Source: Aptenodytes patagonicus (Eukaryota; Chordata; Aves; Sphenisciformes; Spheniscidae). From it: 64,000 nucleotides of DNA. The translations under genes were made by a program, and so were the position numbers. The stretch covers positions 4,409,501 to 4,473,500 of the forward strand of contig NC_134963.1 of NCBI RefSeq assembly GCF_965638725.1, read 5' to 3'. Shown here in pieces: positions 39,701-46,470 of the stretch. The first letter of the stretch is position 1. Each line of letters begins with the position of its first letter. Below the pieces are notes generated by a model, which ran no database searches, was not told where the DNA came from, and was given only the letters and a program-made list of their open reading frames with translations.

Positions 39701-42358
39701 TCTGCATAGGATGGTTTTAGTGATAGCTGTCACTTGACTAGCCTTTTAGTCAGGAAGACGGATTTAATTGCTAGCTACTCTTTACTTTTTTTCCTGACCA
39801 GACTTTTTTTTTCCCCTGAACAGGCTCATTTATATTATTACTATAAATAACATTTATGGTAGGTGATAAGATAACAACTGAACATGACCTAAGTTACTGA
39901 CTCTCAAACACTATTTCTGTTAGAATCCTTTATCCACCTTTATTGTGAACGTGAATTAAATTAAGCTTTCACTCATCATTTTCTTTGTTTGAAGGTCTAT
40001 GTACATGAGAAAGCAGCATCCACTTTGCGTAAGGTATGCCTATAAAGCAGCAGGATGCTAAAGCAAGTTGGTGTACTCTACACAGATCGCTGCAGATGTG
40101 TTCACATAGCTGCAAATGATTGCCTTAACATGGTAATACGTTAAACCATCTGCCAACTGAGCTGTTGCATCTCACCAAGTCTATGCCCTCTTTCATACTA
40201 AAACACATTATCTTAGGCCGCCATGCACGAGCCACAGCTGGAGAAGGCTAACCAAAATTGCTGGTTACCGTGACTCACGTAAAGGCACCTTGCTGAACCA
40301 GTGCCTCGATGCAGTATGCACACATGATCGCAATCAATCTCAGTGTAGTTAAAAGACGATTTGAAATAATATGTGGACATTTGTTTGTCTGGCTTATTCA
40401 GGCTTAGTTTAACTAGAAATAATGCAAAACCTGCTTTCCACTAGATTACCTCTGAATTGCTCCACAGTCTAAAAGTTTGTCTGACTTCCCTCAAAGTTGA
40501 AGATGAAGGTAAGTGAATATTTAATTTGTAAAGGTAGAATAAATAATCTTATGGAGGAAGAATGAGCATTGATGTCCCCAAAAATAACTAGTTTTGTATT
40601 ATCCAGTGAGAGCAAAAGGTCAGAGATAAAAGGAAATGCAGAATGCCACACAAACCACCACACATGAACTCTGTGCTGACATGTACAGGTATAAAAATGT
40701 GTATTATAAAAATAAGAACATATTTATCTCAACATTTTATTAATAATTATTGTTTTAAAATACAGAAAACTTCAGCTTTCTCTGGTCTTTATGCTCCATT
40801 TGCTTTATATCTTCAATGCCTGGGTGACTGACCTGAGGCAGCAGGTATGTTCTACTGCTATCTTATACAATACAGTAGTCCTGCACGAATCTAAGACTGA
40901 ACTTGGTATGACACAACCAGTGTGAAAACCTAAACAATGTCAGAGGACTATTTCTACGCATAACATTGAAAGTGTGATAATACGCACATCAAGGTCGGGG
41001 AAAACGTGTTAACAGCAGAAGGCTATCCCAAGAGATTCGTCCTAAGAAAAACAACTAAACTGTGGATGACTCTTTGACAGGTAAGAAGCAATCAAGTCCT
41101 TATTTCAGGCCTCAAAAGGACAAAACCATTGGGAAATTGTTTCATTTTTATGGCGCCTTTTTTTTTTAAACAAAGCTCACGTGCACAGCAAAGCCCTCAG
41201 AAATGCTGTCAGCCACATCCTTTTTCCACATCATAGAAGAAGTTAAATGGGGGCATTAAGAATATTTATGCAGTTCTGTCAGTCCAAACAATTTCAAAGC
41301 ACTACCAGTTCATGTCCATAATCCCCATGAGATCTGCATGTTGAATCCCCACAGCAAGGGCGCTAACCGGAGTAGCTCTTGCACAACTGCTGCTCCAGGA
41401 TGGCTCCTGTACAGACCCTTATTTCAGAGCTCCCAGAGCCTACTGCTCTGGGCACTGACTTCTCATCTTATTTTGCAAAGCGGGCAGCCCTTAGGAAATC
41501 TGCTGCACCACTGACTAACGCCGGTTGTGCAAGGGCTCTGTGGGGCGGCTGGTGAGGGGACCTCTGCTCTTGGCTTGTCAGCCTGGGTCACCCTGCAAGT
41601 GCGAACTGCTCCTGTGCCAGCAAACTGCCCTGAACAGAAAGGCCTTTTGTTTGGTTTTTGTTCTTTTTTTTTTGGGGGGGGGAACCCCTCGGCTCCCCCT
41701 CTCCCTTACTCCCCAGTAGTACGGGCAAAGGGGGACACGTTGCCCAGAGCCGCAGAAAAGCCGCAGCGGGGGCCGTCCCCCCCCGGACACGGGCTCGGTC
41801 CCACAGCCAGCAGGCCCCGGCTCCCGGGCAAGCGGCGGATCGCCCGGCGGATCGCCCCCCGCGCTGTCAGAGAGGGCCTGCCTCGGCGGTCGGCCGCCGT
41901 CCCCCCCCCTCACCCCCGGCGCCAGCCATCCACGCGGCCGAGGCGGGAGAGACGCCGCCTCCGTGCGCCAGCGGGGGCAGCGAATGGCGGACGGCCGCCG
42001 CCGCCCCCTGCTCCAGCCCCGCGGCACCGGCCCCCACCGCGGAGCCCCGGAGGCAGCCCCGCGGAGCCCTCTGTGCCCGCCGGGGAAGGCTGCGGCGGCC
42101 TCAGCGTGAGGGGAGGGGGGGCCGGTCCCGCCTCCCTGCCGGCTCGCCGATGGGCGGGGAGCGCAGGCAGGAGCGGTGGCGAGGATCCCACGGGGTAAGC
42201 GGGCAGGCAGCGGGATAGCAGGCAGCGGGGAGGCAGGCGGCGGGGATCCCCTCTGCCCTCGCGTCGCGGGGCGGGGGGGGGGGCACTTACTGTATCCTGG
42301 CGGCGGTGGTCGCGTTGCCGGTCTGCGCTCGGAGGCACGCCAGCAAGAGCAGCCTCAT
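678..42358 (-). CDS. GLT1D1: GLT1D1, glycosyltransferase 1 domain-containing protein 1 (exons 1-10; 3' end outside window)
   Basis: Ten exons on the minus strand join in frame to 260 codons: 42358-42291, 34421-34273, 30722-30617, 25288-25237, 20366-20330, 19114-19058, 9126-9031, 7945-7896, 2360-2317 and 798-678. The protein reads as a GT-B fold, family 4-type glycosyltransferase. Residues 1-23 hold the first beta strand and a [10 protein letters not shown] loop. GGTDVNED lies at 83-90. The C-terminal Glycos_transf_1 domain opens near 168 with [18 protein letters not shown]. An E-x7-E motif (E252, E260) closes the visible part; in this family it contacts the donor sugar nucleotide. No signal peptide is convincing, so a cytosolic protein is inferred. 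The human protein has about 346 residues, which leaves roughly 86 beyond the left edge. The natural substrate is not known from sequence. Identity rests on recognisable similarity to mammalian GLT1D1 in every exon and on the neighbouring SLC15A4. Confidence 0.95.
799..2316 (-). other. GLT1D1: GLT1D1 intron 9
   Basis: This is unique-looking AT-rich intron of about 1.5 kb. Short open frames on both strands have no recognisable content. Confidence 0.85.
2317..2360 (-). CDS. GLT1D1: GLT1D1 exon 9 (residues 206-220)
   Basis: This 44 nt exon lies between acceptor TTTCTAG and donor AAAG|GTAAGA. It encodes [14 protein letters not shown] plus two bases of an arginine codon. It is a short surface helix, conserved in GLT1D1 as VDP.FT.EVK.KVKR. 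Confidence 0.95.
2361..7895 (-). other. GLT1D1: GLT1D1 intron 8
   Basis: This is about 5.5 kb of AT-rich intron between exons 8 and 9. Nothing in it resembles an exon, transposon or RNA gene. Confidence 0.85.
7896..7945 (-). CDS. GLT1D1: GLT1D1 exon 8 (residues 189-205)
   Basis: This 50 nt exon lies between acceptor GTTTTAG and donor GCA|GTAAGT. It encodes (D)[16 protein letters not shown], the 'P..HL.I.GP' strand of the donor-binding domain. Confidence 0.95.
7946..9030 (-). other. GLT1D1: GLT1D1 intron 7
   Basis: This is about 1.1 kb of intron with no other feature seen. Confidence 0.85.
9031..9126 (-). CDS. GLT1D1: GLT1D1 exon 7 (residues 157-189)
   Basis: This 96 nt exon begins after TTGTTACAG and encodes [18 protein letters not shown], then [14 protein letters not shown]. 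It finishes with one base before donor GTAGGT. It opens the C-terminal Glycos_transf_1 domain (G-L-R-x-V-K-D-P..L). Two further AG acceptors lie 12 and 18 nt inside, both in the same phase. The first is preferred because it gives the same linker length as the mammalian protein. Confidence 0.94.
9785..10148 (+). mobile_element. CR1-type LINE fragment, 5'-truncated, antisense to GLT1D1
   Basis: This segment of about 365 bp is GC-richer than its surroundings. It contains blocks typical of avian CR1 3' ends, such as GGTGAGGCACTGG, GTTGCCCAGGGAGGTGGTGG and ATGCCCCATCCCTGG. A tandem 8-mer tail follows, TTCTATGA at 10133-10140 and again at 10141-10148. The copy lacks all of the endonuclease and most of the reverse-transcriptase region, as expected from truncated reverse transcription. 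The 5' boundary is approximate. No target-site duplication is apparent, which is usual for CR1. It sits in GLT1D1 intron 6, about 660 bp upstream of exon 7 in GLT1D1 transcription order. Confidence 0.93.
9794..10060 (+). pseudogene. CR1 ORF2 C-terminal remnant
   Basis: An uninterrupted frame of 88 codons begins [13 protein letters not shown], contains [20 protein letters not shown] and [18 protein letters not shown], and ends with TAG at 10058-10060. This is the C-terminal tail of the CR1 ORF2 polyprotein, downstream of the catalytic reverse-transcriptase motifs. It has no promoter and no catalytic domain, so it is a dead fragment. The intact frame suggests the insertion is not very old. Confidence 0.85.
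19058..19114 (-). CDS. GLT1D1: GLT1D1 exon 6 (residues 138-157)
   Basis: This 57 nt exon has acceptor AATACAG and donor GCAG|GTAAAA. It encodes (G)[18 protein letters not shown] plus one G. It is the inter-domain linker of the GT-B fold, conserved as GI.TTP...F.W..FLQ. Confidence 0.95.
19115..20329 (-). other. GLT1D1: GLT1D1 intron 5
   Basis: This is about 1.2 kb of AT-rich intron. It contains a perfect 10-bp inverted repeat with a 3-nt loop at 19912-19934 and nothing else of note. Confidence 0.85.
19912..19934. repeat. Perfect short inverted repeat
   Basis: CTGAGTTCCC and its exact reverse complement GGGAACTCAG are separated by TCA. Such a compact stem could form in DNA or in the GLT1D1 pre-mRNA. 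No function is implied. Confidence 0.8.
20330..20366 (-). CDS. GLT1D1: GLT1D1 exon 5 (residues 126-138)
   Basis: This is a very short 37 nt exon with acceptor TTTGAAG and donor AAG|GTGAGA. It encodes [12 protein letters not shown] plus the first base of a glycine codon. The phases match both neighbours, and the 'V..QG' motif is conserved. Gene finders could easily miss it. Confidence 0.93.
20367..25236 (-). other. GLT1D1: GLT1D1 intron 4
   Basis: This is about 4.9 kb of intron. It is mostly AT-rich, except for a moderately GC-rich patch around 23950-24490 where plus-strand frames stay open for up to 154 codons. No exon, RNA gene or known transposon was recognised. Confidence 0.85.
25237..25288 (-). 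CDS. GLT1D1: GLT1D1 exon 4 (residues 108-125)
   Basis: This 52 nt exon sits between acceptor AACTAG and donor TGG|GTATGT. It encodes (R)[17 protein letters not shown], the conserved 'FAVAFT..MKE' strand and helix. It completes the AGG arginine split with exon 3 and ends in phase 0. Confidence 0.95.
25289..30616 (-). other. GLT1D1: GLT1D1 intron 3
   Basis: This is about 5.3 kb of AT-rich intron. It includes the imperfect local duplication at 29719-29820 and otherwise nothing recognisable. Confidence 0.85.
29719..29820. repeat. Imperfect tandem duplication
   Basis: The block CATACCTCCACCGCTAAC followed by AAAGATTTGCTATTTAAATA recurs just downstream. Its first part is copied as CATACCTCCACCACTAAC at about 29759. 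A third, shorter CCACCTCCACTACTA copy precedes AAAGATTCACTATTTAAATA, which ends at 29820. This reads as a local tandem duplication with later substitutions and a small rearrangement. Confidence 0.75.
30617..30722 (-). CDS. GLT1D1: GLT1D1 exon 3 (residues 73-108)
   Basis: This 106 nt exon has acceptor TTTGCAG and donor AG|GTAAAA. It encodes [18 protein letters not shown], followed by a Lys/Glu-rich helix ([17 protein letters not shown]). GGTDVNED is the most recognisable block of the N-terminal domain. Confidence 0.95.
30723..34272 (-). other. GLT1D1: GLT1D1 intron 2
   Basis: This is about 3.6 kb of intron. It contains a short AT dinucleotide run near 31027-31040, a T-rich tract near 31184-31202 and a small GGTAGTA-type repeat at 32852-32877. 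No other feature was seen. Confidence 0.85.
34273..34421 (-). CDS. GLT1D1: GLT1D1 exon 2 (residues 23-73)
   Basis: This 149 nt exon follows a pyrimidine-rich tract and an AAG acceptor. It encodes [17 protein letters not shown], then a segment ending [12 protein letters not shown], and finishes with one base before donor GGTAATCC. This is the N-terminal Rossmann-like half of the enzyme. A stronger-looking CTGCAG acceptor lies 20 nt further in but would shift the frame, so the AAG site is the coding choice. Confidence 0.94.
34422..42290 (-). other. GLT1D1: GLT1D1 intron 1
   Basis: This first intron is about 7.9 kb. Most is AT-rich, but the 5' part (about 41650-42290) belongs to the promoter CpG island. 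Long open frames there on both strands are a product of high GC content. A perfect 14-bp palindrome of homeodomain-site type lies at 38931-38944. Confidence 0.85.
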
Positions 42359-42660
42359 AGCGGCCCCTCTGTCCGCCCGGGCGGGAGCCACCCCACTGAG
42401 GGGCGGCGCGGCGGCCGCCGCCTCCTTCACCTGCCGGCGGCCCGGGCGCGGCCCCGCGACCTCCCGGAAACAGCGCCGCGGAGCGGGTGCTCCACCTGCC
42501 GCAGCCCCGGCCCGCCCGCCGCCGCGGTCAGGGGGAAGGGAAGGCCGCGCTGCCCGGGCCGCCCCGGGCCCCCCGCGAAGCCCTGCGTTCGGTGGCTCCC
42601 ACCTACCCGCGAGGGCTGAGCGCGGCCCTGGGGGTGGCAGGACCCGCCTGGTGAGGGGAC
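41750..42660. promoter_or_regulatory. GLT1D1: CpG island at the GLT1D1 promoter and exon 1
   Basis: GC content rises abruptly from about 40% to well above 65%, with dense CpG dinucleotides. Several GC boxes (for example GGGCGGGG at 42152-42159) and long G or C runs are present. The island covers the GLT1D1 start codon and the first part of intron 1. No TATA box is evident, so dispersed initiation from the minus strand upstream of 42358 is inferred. Boundaries are estimated by eye. Confidence 0.85.
42291..42358 (-). CDS. GLT1D1: GLT1D1 exon 1 coding part (residues 1-23)
   Basis: The ATG is at 42358-42356 (context GCCGCTATGAGG), followed by [22 protein letters not shown] and two bases of the next codon. 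The donor ACA|GTAAGT begins at 42290. The frame stays open far upstream because the DNA is CpG-rich, so this ATG is chosen because the mammalian protein starts with the same MRLL..L..L...TGNA pattern. A run of 11 C on the sense strand lies seven bases into the intron. Confidence 0.93.
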
Positions 42661-45644
42661 GGCCGCGCCCTTGCCAGGTGTCCCTGGTCAGAGGGCACTT
42701 GGCTACAGAGCCAAGCTCCCGGCCTTGTGCCAGTAGGTTTGGGTCCCTTCCCCCCACCTCTAAATAGCGCTATGCACGTTCATTAAACAGTCACAAAGAT
42801 GATGTGCTCGAACCATGGCCTCAGAGAAGCCTTAAGTTGTTGGTCGCACAAGAGACCTCCTGAGAAGAACATCAGGGGAAGGCTGGTATCAGCCACCGTC
42901 TCCTGAGGCAGTTCCCCAGCTACACCACAGTCACCACGTGTCTCCCAAGGTGGAAGTGGTTAATATTCAGTGCAGGAATGGAGAAAAAACTAATTGTGGA
43001 TCAGATGCCAACAACCAGAAAAGCCAGAGGAATGTGCTAGTCCAAAGAACAAGGCAACGGGACGGTCAAAGACCACGCTAAATGTCAGGAAGGCCATACG
43101 ATGAAGCAGAGCCAAAGGCGTGCAAGACCAGGGGAAAGCTCTGGTGAGGAACCACAGCCTCTACAGCAGCAGGCAGAATCCAAAGATACAACAAAGCAGG
43201 GAAGAGAAAAGGAAGAGCCTGAATTCAGGACCAAGAAAACTGTATCCCAAACTATCAAGCCTGTCTTCAGGATAAACCCCAACTATAAGCAGAAACGCAG
43301 TGAGCAGCTAAGATCAGATGGGTGAGGCAGCAGGCAGTAAGACTGAGAGGCCAGTTTAGGGAGTCTGTGGGAGACCGATAGGGGCCAGGTGGCTGACTGT
43401 AGATATCCATGGCCTTGAACTTGATTCAACATTTTGTCAAGACATCGAGAGCGCGTACAGGACATTTGTGGCCATGAGACAGATGAGAAGGAGGGCTTGA
43501 TCTAACAGAAAACTCACTTTTTTTGCTTGTATACTTATAACCTGGTCTGGTTCCCCGATGTGATTCACCACAGAGCCACACGGATGCTTATGTTTCCCCA
43601 AGGCTGTAGAAGACAGGGAAGGGTGATCTGCTGCTAGCCCTAAAACCAGACAATAGCTATCCGGCACATTTAGTGTATAACACAAAAAAGACAAAAACGC
43701 AGACAACAAAGTAAGACAAGGCCTGCTCCATGAGACGAATGGGGAAACTTAACCAGTCATCTGGGAAATAAAGAGGAAATAAAGGAAACATTCAAAGTGG
43801 TCTTAACATTTTATTACTATTTATGGTAATTCGAGGCTTTTTATGCTATATAGGCCTTGACTGACAAAATCAAAAATCTGTAAGTCTTTGCAGCATTCAG
43901 TATTGTTGTGTCTTTGAAAACATGTACGTGCACTAATGTATCACTGCATAGAAATACGTGCATTGTTTTCAAAGAAAGGGTCATGGATATATCTTGATGA
44001 AGTTTTAAATATACTGTAGCTAAGTGTTCTTGTTTGGAGGAAAATTAAAAATCACCTTCCTGAAGCTGCTGTACTCCCAGAGAGAATGTTCAGGTTGTAA
44101 CAGTAGCTTCTGAATTTTAGTGAGAGTTACCTACTTCTCAATGCCTCAAGATGTAAATAACATTTTATAACGTACATTTCAAATACATTCAGCATTGCGA
44201 GGTGTTTGTAACAGTGGTTGGGTAGGCCAATATAAAAATCTCACCCCACTCACAAAGGTAAATTATGAAGGGCCTAGAATGTGTTCTCTGCATATACTGA
44301 AGCACACAGTGACACAAAGTGTGCTTGCTTACTTTGTAGTCTCTAGCAAATGCTACCAGACCCCTTAGAAAATGTAATCACAATTGATAGGATATACTGT
44401 ATTAAGCTGGGCAAAGCTGAAATGTAATTTTTTAAATTACAGAATCCGTCACGTTACAGTAGTTCCCAAAAAGAGATCTCTGTACAGCTAGTTGCATTCT
44501 CCTCATTGTCCTTTGTCATGAAATTTAACTAGTTAAGAGAGCAAATATATTTAATGAGTCATTTTTACGGCATATGTTATTTACAAAGGCCCATCATTAA
44601 ATGCATACATTTACTTTTACAAGCACGACTTGCTCAATTACCAACGCCGTTCCAAAAATTTTAAGTCACACCTTGATGTTGGGTGTAACTATATGATGTC
44701 AATCGATTTTTTTTTTTTCATTGAAAACACACCACCAGGTGTATCTTTCCCACTTCGTTCCGGCCAAAAATATGACTGTAAGATCTGCTGTCGAAGACAA
44801 TTAGGTACTTTCACGACCTTTACCTCAACGTACCGGACGGTGGAACCAAAGAACATCCCGGGGCTCCAATCCTGCAGCCGCCAATTTACGTTTTCTCATT
44901 GCAGTCATGCGCTTTGCCCCATTCCGATCGGAGCCTTCGTGCTCCACGGGCACTTCTGACGTGCCCCTGCAGGTATCTGAGGGGCCCCTCAGGTAAACCC
45001 CGCCTGGAAGGACGCCGCCCGGCTGGCGCTCCCCGGCCCGGCAGCCCCGAGCGCCGGAGGCCTGCCCTGCCGCGCTTGCCGCTGGCAGCCTGACACCGCA
45101 ACAGGCGTTAGTTCACACGCACCTTCACCTTTTTCGGTGGTTTGTTTTTTTTTTTCCCCCAGGATGGCCCTTTTACGGGACAATCCTCGCTTTTGCTTTT
45201 CCGACTGAGAAGCAAAGCGGGGACACAAACCGCGTTTTCATTTCGCTGTCGTCGTTACCGCTGGGTAAACCCAAGGAGAAAACGAGGGCTCTGGCGGCAG
45301 CCAGCGCTGAACCTGTGTCGTTAATGAAGTCACGCAGCTCCAGTCAATGCCTAAAATGCAATTCCCAGCCTGAACGAACGCACGAAGGAACCATAAAATC
45401 AATTTGCCCTGCTGCAGCCTTCCCCCCCCCCCCCCCCCCCAAAAGCGGCGAGGGAAAACCTGCGGGGAGAAAGCTGCCGCCGCCCTTCCCCGGTGAAGCT
45501 CGGCACACCCGGAGGTGTAACCAACCCCCGGCTCGGCTCGGCTCGGTCCCGGCGCTGAGGAGGCGCCCCGCGGCCTGTTCGGCCCGGGCGCCCGGCCCGG
45601 GAACCCCTCACGGCCGCTCCCTCCGAGCTGACCCACCCCCGCGG

Positions 45645-45659
45645 CTTCCGGTCCGCCAT
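45645..45659. promoter_or_regulatory. SLC15A4: ETS site (CTTCCGG) next to a minus-strand ATGGCGG
   Basis: CTTCCGG at 45645-45651 (CCGGAAG on the other strand) is followed one base later by CCGCCAT at 45653-45659. This ETS plus YY1 pair is frequent near start sites of housekeeping CpG-island promoters. It may mark the upstream edge of the SLC15A4 core promoter or an antisense start. Confidence 0.45.
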
Positions 45660-45730
45660 ATCCCGCCCCCCCCCCCCCGCTAGCCCCGCCCCGTCTCGCC
45701 TCGGTCGCCGCTCCCTGCAGCCCAGCCGCC

Positions 45731-45738
45731 CACGTGAC
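45731..45738. promoter_or_regulatory. SLC15A4: CLEAR/E-box-type motif (CACGTGAC) upstream of SLC15A4
   Basis: CACGTGAC is the reverse complement of GTCACGTG, the core of the CLEAR element bound by TFEB, TFE3 and MITF in promoters of lysosomal genes. It lies about 165 bp upstream of the SLC15A4 start codon, inside the CpG island. SLC15A4 is an endolysosomal transporter, so this fits the known regulon logic. Occupancy is inferred, not shown; USF or MYC/MAX could use the same E-box. Confidence 0.65.
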
Positions 45739-45769
45739 GGCTCTGCCGGCGGAGCGACGGCGCCCTCAG

Positions 45770-45779
45770 CCAATGGCGG
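45770..45779 (+). promoter_or_regulatory. SLC15A4: CCAAT box overlapping a YY1-type ATGGCGG motif
   Basis: CCAAT at 45770-45774 overlaps ATGGCGG at 45773-45779, about 125 bp upstream of the start codon. Both are common elements of TATA-less CpG-island promoters (NF-Y and YY1 respectively). Confidence 0.55.
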
Positions 45780-45900
45780 CGCGCCGTCCCCGGCGTGGGC
45801 GGGCCGGGCCGGGCCCCGCCGCGCGACCGCGGCGAAGTTTCCTCAGGGTGGGCCGGGAAGCGCGGCGGGTCCGCGGTGGGGCCGGGAAGGAGGCGCCGTC

Positions 45901-46470
45901 ATGGAGGAGGCCGAGCCGAGCGAGCGCAGCCCCTTGCTGGGCAGCGGGGAGCGCGGGCGGGCAGCGAGCAGCGCTTTCCACGGGCGGCGGCTGGCCTGCG
46001 CCGCCGTGCTGCTGGCCGAGCTGCTGGAGCGAGTGGCCTTCTACGGCATCACCTCCAACCTGGTGCTGTTCCTCAACGGGCCTCCCTACGGCTGGGAGGG
46101 TGCCCAGGCCAGCCAGGCCCTGCTGCTCTTCATGGGCATCACCTACCTGGTGTCGCCTTTCGGCGGCTGGTTGGCTGACGCCCTCCTGGGCAAGTTTGGC
46201 ACCATCCTGCTCAGCATGGCGCTCTACCTGCTGGGCATGCTGACCTTCCCCGTCATCGCCGCACCGCACACCCGCCAGGGCCTCTGCGGGGACATCCCCT
46301 TGTTCCCGGTAGAGAACTGCTCCTCTCCGGTGGCCAACGCCACCATGGCGCCTTGCTCCCAGGTGGGAGCCACCCGCTACTGTGCCACCGCCACCTTCGT
46401 CGGACTGGTCCTCGTGGGGCTGGGCGTCGGGTCGGTCAAGGCCAACATCACCCCTTTTGGGGCGGACCAG
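45901..46470 (+). CDS. SLC15A4: SLC15A4 exon 1 coding part (residues 1-190)
   Basis: This 570 nt exon encodes a cytosolic N-terminus with the lysosomal sorting motif ERSPLL and helices 1 to 4. The lumenal loop between helices 3 and 4 (about 121-163) carries sequons N139-C-S and N146-A-T and four cysteines. It appears longer than the human loop. The exon ends GACCAG; the donor that follows, GTCAAG, departs from GTRAGT at +3. The frame remains open past the donor to a stop at 46783-46785. Confidence 0.96.

Larger units (their letters stand above)
42359..45900. other. Divergent intergenic interval between GLT1D1 and SLC15A4
   Basis: This is 3.5 kb between the two start codons. The ends are CpG islands. 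The middle (about 42780-44890) is ordinary CpG-poor DNA. It contains a charged 74-codon open frame at 43101-43325 with no recognisable similarity, and no transposon that I can name. Both 5'UTRs and core promoters should lie here, but the transcription start sites cannot be placed from sequence alone. Confidence 0.8.
44990..46470. promoter_or_regulatory. SLC15A4: CpG island at the SLC15A4 promoter and exon 1
   Basis: A second CpG-dense block begins near 44990 and continues through exon 1 of SLC15A4. It includes a 19-base C run at 45422-45440 and a 13-base C run at 45666-45678. It is clearly separated from the GLT1D1 island by about 2.3 kb of CpG-poor DNA. Boundaries are estimated by eye. Confidence 0.85.

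Noticed and set aside
42359-42757. In-frame open extension upstream of the GLT1D1 ATG (133 codons from an upstream ATG)
   Set aside because: The family protein begins at the MRLL methionine and the extension has CpG-island composition, so it is best read as 5'UTR and promoter DNA.
41527-42767. Long open frames on both strands in the GLT1D1 CpG island (up to 223 codons)
   Set aside because: They are Pro/Arg/Gly/Ala-rich, overlap in several frames and both strands, and arise from stop-poor GC-rich sequence. Only the short MRLL.. segment at 42358-42291 matches a known protein.
43101-43325. A 74-codon Lys/Glu/Gln-rich open frame between the two genes
   Set aside because: No similarity recognised, no splice or promoter context that sets it apart, and the length is within chance expectation.
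45238-45773. Minus-strand open frames upstream of SLC15A4, one containing MADRKPRGW
   Set aside because: The Arg/Gly/Pro-rich composition and the homopolymer C runs in the frame point to promoter DNA rather than a gene.
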